Shown here piece after piece: positions 16,183 through 22,461 of a stretch of DNA of 22,461 nucleotides. This stretch comes from Salisapilia sapeloensis (Eukaryota; Oomycota; Peronosporomycetes; Peronosporales; Salisapiliaceae), in the NCBI GenBank assembly GCA_023334545.1, contig JAADVB010000274.1:1-22461 (forward strand), written 5' to 3'. The notes below the pieces were generated by a model that did not search any database, was not told the DNA's origin, and saw only the letters and a program-made list of their open reading frames with translations. Each line of letters opens with the position of its first letter. Within the stretch, counting starts at the first letter, position 1. The position numbers and the translations under genes are program-made.

Positions 16183-17016
16183 TTATGCTTTACTTTCCTC
16201 TACATTCTCTTCCTTGTCATTATTACACGGTTCGACAGACAACACTTTGTGCTTGAATGGCGTTACGGCGGAGATGTACCAGTCGATCATTCCAGGAAAC
16301 GTCAAGTTGGACTCAAATGTCCATGAAAAGGTGTTTTGCACTTCTGCTCGCAGACTTTCATCTTCACCTGCTCGCTCATAGGCAAGCGATATGTGCTCAT
16401 TCACTTTAAAGTCCACCGATAGACGCATCAGCTCTTCTTCATAATACCCTTTCTTCTGTGCTTCCTTCTCTTTTAAAAATACCTGTTCAAACTCGACTTT
16501 CGAGACGGTGGCTTGCTTCACATAGAATGTGTCTAAGACGAGATCGCGAGGCTCATCCATGGGACCTGCAATGAGTTTTGCCTGCTCTAATTTCTTGCTC
16601 CTTAAGACTGATATACTTTCTTCTAGTCCGAAAGTCCTCAGTGCGTCGTTTGCTGCGTTTTGATCGAGACTTGGACGGAGAGGCTGTCGATACATTTCTT
16701 CGTAGATGGATGGCAATACCGACTTGACACCATGAAGTGTCTCACCTAGATGCACAGGATTGTATCTCGGCATGGAACTGAGCATTTGCATGAGAATTTG
16801 CTCTCGTTCACCAGTATTCGGGCTGAACACGTCATTCTCCATTAAACCTTCGAAATCGGACATGAGCGTCGGAAGCACACGCGTAAACAGGAGTAACGTT
16901 CGCTCAAATTGACTAATGGGCTTTAGAGGCTCGGTCTTGGCATCCGAATGCATGAATCTGCTCGAGCGAGGCTGGTACAAGCGAGCATTGCAGCTCCTCC
17001 GAAGCCGAGCCAGCAT
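16183..17016 (-). CDS. Conserved-looking hypothetical protein, probable mitochondrial
   Basis: Single-exon 277-residue protein that I do not recognise. Residues 1-24 (MLARLRRSCNARLYQPRSSR...) are Arg-rich, free of acidic residues and followed by RFMHS, a typical mitochondrial presequence with an Arg-2/-3 style cleavage site. The body looks like a real globular, mostly helical protein with mixed charge (segments EGLMENDVFSPNTGEREQ, GLEESISVLRSKKLEQ, FLKEKEAQKKGYYEEELMRL). No membrane segment, Cys cluster or nucleotide-binding motif is visible. It ends in an acidic tail (NNDKEENVEESKA). The gene diverges from the Uso1/p115 gene over a 329-bp region. Function unknown. Confidence 0.72.
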   Translation of the reverse strand: MLARLRRSCNARLYQPRSSRFMHSDAKTEPLKPISQFERTLLLFTRVLPTLMSDFEGLMENDVFSPNTGEREQILMQMLSSMPRYNPVHLGETLHGVKSVLPSIYEEMYRQPLRPSLDQNAANDALRTFGLEESISVLRSKKLEQAKLIAGPMDEPRDLVLDTFYVKQATVSKVEFEQVFLKEKEAQKKGYYEEELMRLSVDFKVNEHISLAYERAGEDESLRAEVQNTFSWTFESNLTFPGMIDWYISAVTPFKHKVLSVEPCNNDKEENVEESKA

Positions 17017-17345
17017 AATGTATCGAATTGTGACGAAGAGATTCGTATCCTATAATGTCGTAAACGTAGTAAATATACTTTAAATAGTTAATATTAAATA
17101 TAAAACTTACACTTTGTGTAAAATTTATATGTCATTGCCGTGATGTGATGTATAGAGAAATGGTAGCACGACACAAAAGCTGACAACAAAGCACATTTGT
17201 AAGTCGAGCTATCGAGGGTACGAGGTCGAGTACGATCTAAAAGCTACTTGTTATTTCCTGAGGATTATACATAGATCCAAACATCCTTCCCTTACTGTTC
17301 TATTACAGCAATATAATCTTTACGCTGCCATTGCCCTTATAAGCG
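17017..17345. promoter_or_regulatory. Divergent AT-rich promoter region
   Basis: 329 bp between the start codons of the minus-strand mitochondrial protein and the plus-strand Uso1/p115 gene. It contains an AT-rich core at about 17075-17130 with a small inverted repeat (ttacac-ttt-gtgtaa, 17108-17122). Both promoters must lie here; no defined element was recognised. Confidence 0.4.
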
Positions 17346-20300
17346 ATGCAAAGAGTGATTTCACGCGTCCATCGGAGCATTGTGCCTCCGGGGGAACAAG
17401 GCTCTAGCGCGATAGAGGGAAATGCAGCCGTTGCTAGTGATATCAAACAGGAGATACAGGACGCAGTTGATGGATTGCAATTCGCTACCATTCTAGGAGA
17501 GCGCAAGAGCGCTGTTGCGACATTAGATCATCTCGTCACCAAATACTCTTTATCATCTGATGCTTCACACCATGACGGGAACACTAGCTTGAGTGAATTA
17601 AGCAAACGCGTTGTACCTGTCTCACTTGCAGCACTAACATCCGATCCTCGGGACACGGAGCTCATGGAGTCAATGCTAGAACTGCTCCAAAAGCTGGTTT
17701 CGTCTAGTTCAGACGCTGCTCTTCCGTTGCTGTCACTAGATAGTATCGATCCGGAGATGATTGAACAACTAGACCTTTCGTTTACTGGGCTACAACTATG
17801 TCTAGACCTACTACAAGACCCTTCTCCATGGATTCGAGGTCCCAGTGTCCTATTGATAAAGCTATTGCAGGAAGCGCAGCGCAATGTCTTTGCATCAACC
17901 ATAGTGGACTGTAACGAAGGTTTCCGGAGGTTATTGGAGACTGTGGAAGACAGACAAGAGCACATTCGAGATGCTGCACTGCAAGTCTTGTCTAGACTGA
18001 CAGAGCGAGAGAAGAATATGCAGCAGTTTCTAGCATTTGAAGACGGATTCACACGTCTCTTTGGTATTATACAGACAGAAGATATGGACGATAACGGTAG
18101 CGTCGCTGCGGACTGTCTCCAGATCGTGAATAACATGATTCGAGACAATGTAATGACGCAGACCTTATTACTAGACATCCCGGACGTCCTATCATCCCAC
18201 CTGCCATTCTTACTTGCTGTTAACGTATCAGGAGATATTCCAGACCAACGAAAGCGTAGTATAAAGTTGACTCTTCAATTACTCCGGTACCTCCTATCTG
18301 GTATCTACGAAGGAGTGCGAGAAAGTCAGTTGGATGATGCAGGTCGTCGAGATCAGACAAAGAAGGATGCAGAGCTGTACAAGATCCAGTCAGTGCTCGG
18401 TCGACAGGACGCACTCGTGGATGCGATCGTTCAGTTGGCATGTGCAGACACGGACCATTTCATGGATGTACAAGTGCAAGCTCTAGACGTGTTAAACCTC
18501 TTAGTGGCGCATCATCAAGACAATCAAGTCCGTCTCGTTCACTTTAAAACGGCAGAAAGATCCAAAAGCCTTCTCTCAGAGCTTTTACGCATGGAACTAA
18601 CGTCGGAAGAGACGACACTAAGCTCTACCAGCTCTCAACTCCTAGACAGCATTCTCTTAGACAACCAAGATGCTCGTACGTCTCTCCTCCAACAGGTGCA
18701 TGCAGTCGACGAAAGCGTTCCGTCTGGCAAGAGACTATTGGATGCATGCGTCCAGACGTCCGAGGAAGTTTTAATTGAAAATAGATACCCTAGCGTCCGC
18801 CAGCACGTTGTCATCGGTCGGAAAGCTAGTGAACGACTGCGTAGTCTACTAGCAGACAGTGACAGTTGCAAGGAACTAGCGCTGCGTTTCCCATCCAACT
18901 ACAACGACACTGAAGTTTCCGTCGTGAAAGGCGGTCTGCTCTTCACTCGCCTCTTGAAGCTCGCGACAACCTCGACAAGCTCCGATGTAGCGTATAGTCA
19001 GCTCAAGATCTCTTTACTCGTCACGCTCATGTACTGGACTAAAGACTGCTCGAAAGCAGCAGAAGAGCTGACGTCTTCCGTCGGGAATATGATGCAGCTA
19101 CTCGATTGTATCCATGCAGATAGCACGAATGAGTATCAAGTGCAGGTGGCAGGTCTCTCGGCTCTTTTATTCGGCTGTTGCTTATTGTCGTTGGATGCTA
19201 CAAAGTCGAAGAAACTACTAGACCTTGTATCTCAAACAGTCGGTCTCGATGTCTTTTGTGATGCGTTCATCTCAACACAACAGACGTCGATCTTTTTTTC
19301 TTGCAGTCACAAACGTCCACGTAAGAAATCGATGGACGAAGAAGAGTTGCTGTACTTGCCTCCGTATGATCATGCGTTCACATTGTTGTTCAAAGAGATG
19401 AGTGACAAGGTACAACGGAAGATGATGGATGTCTATACGACTTGTGCTGATGGAGAAGAAGCCAAGGCTTATCAGAAGATTATACGTATGCAGGATGAAG
19501 AGTTGCAGCAGCTAAAAGAGCAACTATCGAATGTCCAGACGACTGGTACGTCTGAAGATTGGACGGAAGAGAAGAAGCAGTGGGAGGCACAGGTTGCAGA
19601 GGATAAGCGTCGGTATGAAGCCAAGGTCTCTGTCTTGCAGTCGGAGAAGGAGGAGATGGAAAAGCGATTGGAAGAAATGGCAAACAAGTTGACAGATGCT
19701 AAGAAGTCGAAGCAAGGAGAAGACTTGACACATGCGAAAGAGCAAGTAGAAAAGCTCGAACGAGAGTTGTATTCAGCTCGAAAATCTTTTAAAGAAGAGC
19801 AGGAGAAGAGTCGTGGGTTAGAAGAGCATTTGGAAAGTGTTAATAGCGAGTGGGAAGCAACGTCTGTCCAGCTCCAGAAAGACTTGAATACGCTTCGGAA
19901 GCAGTTGGACGTCAAGTCGAACGAATGTGACGACTTGAAGCGTCAATTCGCTTCATATAATCTGCAAAAAGAGGAAGATGGAACGACGTCTACTTCCTCG
20001 ACAGCATGGCAAGAGTCTCTTGCACCTATTGAAGACCGGAATGATAGGCGCAGTAGTGTCGATAGTACGTTGCAGATGCATACTCCAGGCGACTTGTCCG
20101 ACATGATGGCGAGTGTCATGCAAGGTGCGCTTGGAGATGGAGACAACGAGTCTGCTGATGAGATATTCCGACTGTGGGAGAAGCAGCGTAGTCGAACGAG
20201 AAATCTGAAGGAGATGGTAGCAGAGTTGGGCGAAGAAAAGGCTTGGTTGGAAGAACAGCTACGTGCGTCTCAGAACTATACAGAGCAAGTGGTGAGTCAG

Positions 20301-21098
20301 TTGGAGCAAGTGGAAGAGACGTTGCACGACGAGGCGCAGTACGTGAAGACGGAGGTGTATGAAGAAGAACGAGGGGAGAAGGAGGCGATGCAGAAGGAGT
20401 TGATGAAAGTGAAGGAGGAAAAGAAGAGACTGGAAGATGAAGTTGAGACATTGAAAAGCGAAGTGGAGGAGGTAGAGAAGAAGATGAAGGTGATGGCAAG
20501 TAGACGGGAGAAGGAAGAGTCGGAAACAACTGCAGAGGATGGGAGTGATGACCTTCGAAAGGAGATGGCGTCGATGCAAGAAGAGAAAGAGAGGTTGGGA
20601 ACAAAAGTCGAAGAGCAGGAAAAGGAATTGGAAGAGCTTCGTGTACTTGTGGATGAGATGGAGTCTGTATGTGAACGCTCTTTGAAGCAGATTGAAGACA
20701 GCCAGACCGAGATTGACGCTTTAAAGAGTGAAAAAGAAGATTTGCAAAAGGCAGAGGACGAGAGACTGCGTCTGGCGTCTCGAGTGGAAGAACTAGAGAA
20801 GACTCAGACGGTGTCGGAGGAAGCGCAAAGCAGACTAAACGAGCTAGAGAAAACGCAGGGCAGACTAAAGGAGTTGGAAGAGCAAGTCCAGGAGAGTCAC
20901 AAGACCAGACAGGAATTGGACGACCTCATGGAAGAGAAAAGAGGGTGGGAAGAGCGCGAGACAGAGGCACTTATGTTGCTGGCGAGTCTCGAGATCCAGT
21001 GCTCTACTCTATGTGCGACGCTGCGAGAAGGATTGGGGAAGGAGGCAGTGGAGAGTGCACTCGCGTTATCGCGAGAGAAAGGAGCTCTGGTCAATTAA
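17346..21098 (+). CDS. USO1: Uso1/p115-type vesicle tethering factor
   Basis: Single-exon 1250-residue protein. Residues 1 to about 690 are an armadillo-like helical head matching the Uso1/p115 type: an opening IQDAVDGLQFATILGERKSAVATLDHL helix pair, repeated Leu-rich helices (SMLELLQKLV, LQLCLDLLQDPSPWIRGPSVLLI) and a hydrophobic end near 670. From about 700 to 1225 the sequence is almost continuous coiled coil (MQDEELQQLKEQLS onward), rich in Glu, Lys, Gln and Leu, with a short Ser/Thr-rich break near 880-920. Uso1/p115 is a long homodimer that tethers ER-derived COPII vesicles to the Golgi with Rab1 and SNAREs. The usual strongly acidic C-terminal tail of animal p115 is not evident; the protein ends SREKGALVN. 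Its stop lies 30 bp from the stop of the convergent BMT5-like gene. Confidence 0.87.
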   Translation: MQRVISRVHRSIVPPGEQGSSAIEGNAAVASDIKQEIQDAVDGLQFATILGERKSAVATLDHLVTKYSLSSDASHHDGNTSLSELSKRVVPVSLAALTSDPRDTELMESMLELLQKLVSSSSDAALPLLSLDSIDPEMIEQLDLSFTGLQLCLDLLQDPSPWIRGPSVLLIKLLQEAQRNVFASTIVDCNEGFRRLLETVEDRQEHIRDAALQVLSRLTEREKNMQQFLAFEDGFTRLFGIIQTEDMDDNGSVAADCLQIVNNMIRDNVMTQTLLLDIPDVLSSHLPFLLAVNVSGDIPDQRKRSIKLTLQLLRYLLSGIYEGVRESQLDDAGRRDQTKKDAELYKIQSVLGRQDALVDAIVQLACADTDHFMDVQVQALDVLNLLVAHHQDNQVRLVHFKTAERSKSLLSELLRMELTSEETTLSSTSSQLLDSILLDNQDARTSLLQQVHAVDESVPSGKRLLDACVQTSEEVLIENRYPSVRQHVVIGRKASERLRSLLADSDSCKELALRFPSNYNDTEVSVVKGGLLFTRLLKLATTSTSSDVAYSQLKISLLVTLMYWTKDCSKAAEELTSSVGNMMQLLDCIHADSTNEYQVQVAGLSALLFGCCLLSLDATKSKKLLDLVSQTVGLDVFCDAFISTQQTSIFFSCSHKRPRKKSMDEEELLYLPPYDHAFTLLFKEMSDKVQRKMMDVYTTCADGEEAKAYQKIIRMQDEELQQLKEQLSNVQTTGTSEDWTEEKKQWEAQVAEDKRRYEAKVSVLQSEKEEMEKRLEEMANKLTDAKKSKQGEDLTHAKEQVEKLERELYSARKSFKEEQEKSRGLEEHLESVNSEWEATSVQLQKDLNTLRKQLDVKSNECDDLKRQFASYNLQKEEDGTTSTSSTAWQESLAPIEDRNDRRSSVDSTLQMHTPGDLSDMMASVMQGALGDGDNESADEIFRLWEKQRSRTRNLKEMVAELGEEKAWLEEQLRASQNYTEQVVSQLEQVEETLHDEAQYVKTEVYEEERGEKEAMQKELMKVKEEKKRLEDEVETLKSEVEEVEKKMKVMASRREKEESETTAEDGSDDLRKEMASMQEEKERLGTKVEEQEKELEELRVLVDEMESVCERSLKQIEDSQTEIDALKSEKEDLQKAEDERLRLASRVEELEKTQTVSEEAQSRLNELEKTQGRLKELEEQVQESHKTRQELDDLMEEKRGWEERETEALMLLASLEIQCSTLCATLREGLGKEAVESALALSREKGALVN

Positions 21099-21128
21099 AT
21101 ATGACAGGATAACTTTTGAATGTACTTG

Positions 21129-22301
21129 TTACGCGTCGGCTTGACAAAAGTTCTGGTGCTGACGAAGTGCTCGGTCTTGATCAAATGCTTTGCCACATGA
21201 ACACACTTTCTTCTTTGGCTGCAGCGGCTGCAGCTGACCCAAGTGCGTGTCCAGTGTGTCTTTGGTAAAGTAGAAGCCACATATATCACACTCGACGTCA
21301 TCCTTCCTGTCGCTGCTTTCAGTCGAGCCCGTTTGTTTCCAATCTGGCTGGATGTTCGTGTCACTCCCGTGCTTGGCGACCTGGTGCTGCCGTCTGGCTT
21401 CTTCGTTTTTGAACGTTTTGTCACAAGAGCTACATGGGAGACGTTTTGATGACGATGTTGTGCCGTCGACCTGGAGCTCATGAACCATGTGGACGTGAGT
21501 TCGATACCCCTGAGCTGTGGAAAATGATTTATCACAAGCTTCGCAATGGAAAGCAGTAGACTGGTCGTCACTGCGTCTTCGTTTCTTGGTCACGACTGGC
21601 CCTTGGACGACTGGTTTATTGTCTGAGAGCTGGAAGATAAGCAGATCACTCTTTTGTCTCTTCTTTTCTCCATGCAGTGTCACTTGATGGAAAGACTTGC
21701 CGTTCTGATGACGCTTGCGATCGTACTCAACACCATAAGTGGCGTCTTCATCCACGTCCGAGATGACACGAGTGAGGTGAAAGTGGACTCTTGCAGCACA
21801 TTTCTCTGCACCCCATCGATCTTTTTGATCTTCGGCTAAAGAGATGCGAACTTCGCTACCCTTACTACATAGAAGAGGCTTGGTGGAGGCGAAGAAGTGC
21901 GATAGGAGCATCTGATGACGCTGGACATTCTCCTCACCGCAATGAGGATGGTTGAATATGATAGTATCAAAGCATTCGCTCGCATCTATAGCTTTAAATA
22001 GATCGTCTTGTAAGTTCGTGGCATCAATGTTGTGTACTACGCGAGCTCCTGCGCTTTGGAGCGAAGCGCAGATATTCATGCTTTCCGGATACTTCGATAC
22101 GAGGTCGTCATAGCTATCAAAGGACGTTGCAGTCAATTCAATTTGATTACCAAGTTCTTCTTGCTGTCGAAGGTAGTTCAACGAGAATGAAAAGTTGCCA
22201 TCTCCAACCGTAAGCACCTTGATGGTGTCTGCCTTCGTGCTCGCCATCGCTTTATAGGTTTTATGTAAATTGATGGTGTCAGTGCAACATTCGGAAAACA
22301 T
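21129..22301 (-). CDS. BMT5-like Rossmann methyltransferase fused to C2H2 zinc fingers
   Basis: Single-exon 390-residue protein. Residues 27-225 are a BMT5-like (DUF2431) domain: KVLTVGDGNFSFSLNYL (SAM-binding loop, 28-44), a TATSFDSYDDL strand, AGARVVHNIDATNL, and FDTIIFNHPHCGEEN (111-125), the family's signature. Yeast Bmt5 methylates a uridine N3 in 25S rRNA. After a basic linker (KKRRRS, possible nuclear signal) come zinc fingers: C253/C256-H269/H274, C290/C293-H306/H311, a partial third (C338/C341, H353) and a CxC variant ending in Cys (C367/C369, H382, C386). Many BMT5-like proteins lack such fingers, so this is a fusion worth noting. Met19 (ATG at 22247) directly before the domain is an alternative start. 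Likely nucleolar; the substrate is inferred only from the family. Confidence 0.86.
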   Translation of the reverse strand: MFSECCTDTINLHKTYKAMASTKADTIKVLTVGDGNFSFSLNYLRQQEELGNQIELTATSFDSYDDLVSKYPESMNICASLQSAGARVVHNIDATNLQDDLFKAIDASECFDTIIFNHPHCGEENVQRHQMLLSHFFASTKPLLCSKGSEVRISLAEDQKDRWGAEKCAARVHFHLTRVISDVDEDATYGVEYDRKRHQNGKSFHQVTLHGEKKRQKSDLLIFQLSDNKPVVQGPVVTKKRRRSDDQSTAFHCEACDKSFSTAQGYRTHVHMVHELQVDGTTSSSKRLPCSSCDKTFKNEEARRQHQVAKHGSDTNIQPDWKQTGSTESSDRKDDVECDICGFYFTKDTLDTHLGQLQPLQPKKKVCSCGKAFDQDRALRQHQNFCQADA

Positions 22302-22384
22302 TTTTAAGCAGCGAAAAGGAAGTTGAAGTTGAATGCAACTTTTGAAGATTGTCGCAGGTATCTACTTTGGGAGGCGTTGGGATC

Positions 22385-22461
22385 ATGTCGACGGAATGGA
22401 GGAAGATGGATACGCTACGTCCGCCTGCGTATGTCTGTCTTCGTAGGAAGGCTCGCGCAGA
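22385..22461 (+). CDS. Possible 5' end of a divergent gene, cut by the window edge
   Basis: ATG at 22385 opens a frame that stays open for 25 codons to the window end (MSTEWRKMDTLRPPAYVCLR...). It lies 83 bp from the start of the divergent BMT5-like gene, a common arrangement in compact genomes. Too short to identify; it may be chance. Confidence 0.35.
   Translation, partial: MSTEWRKMDTLRPPAYVCLRRKARA

Noticed and set aside
20116-20604. 162-codon minus-strand frame opposite the Uso1 coiled coil
   Set aside because: Antisense reading of Glu/Lys-rich coiled-coil codons gives Ser/Leu/Pro-rich shadows; no independent support.

Overview
The window looks like nuclear DNA of an oomycete, most likely Peronosporales (Phytophthora or a downy mildew). 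The genes are eukaryotic (Uso1/p115 tether, SURF2, choline-transporter-like protein, FYVE-GRAM-VASt protein). They are intron-poor, and the introns I can place are very short (51-57 bp, GTA...AG). Spacing is compact. Three genes encode secreted Ser/Asp-rich proteins, two of them with an RYLQ (RxLR-like) motif just after the signal peptide. The species cannot be named from this alone.

Layout, left to right. 1-426: no gene. 427-2637 (-): FYVE-GRAM-VASt-TM protein, a candidate membrane-contact-site lipid/sterol transporter. 2928-7096: three related secreted low-complexity repeat proteins (two on -, one on +); the second and third are head to head over a short shared promoter. 7237-9296 (-): choline-transporter-like (CTL/SLC44) gene, rebuilt here as four exons, the last two too short to appear as ORFs. 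9671-10297 (+): SURF2. 10311-11579 (-): mitochondrial biotin synthase in three exons. 11580-13467: no gene I can support, perhaps a decayed one. 13468-14232 (-): START-domain protein. 14233-16182: no supportable gene, but a cluster of perfect palindromes near 15.0-15.3 kb. 16183-17016 (-): probable mitochondrial protein of unknown family. 17346-21098 (+): Uso1/p115 vesicle-tethering factor. 21129-22301 (-): BMT5-like Rossmann methyltransferase fused to C2H2 zinc fingers. 22385-end (+): possible start of another gene.

Most genes are unrelated housekeeping functions: lipid handling (VASt protein, START protein, CTL transporter), biotin synthesis, ribosome-related factors (SURF2, BMT5-like) and ER-Golgi traffic. 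The accessory part is the 2.9-7.1 kb cluster. Its proteins share a signal peptide, an RYLQ or RRLD element near the mature N-terminus, a long S/T/D/G-rich repeat region, and in two of them a common short motif. They are the best candidates here for an undescribed secreted, possibly host-facing or surface-mucin-like family.
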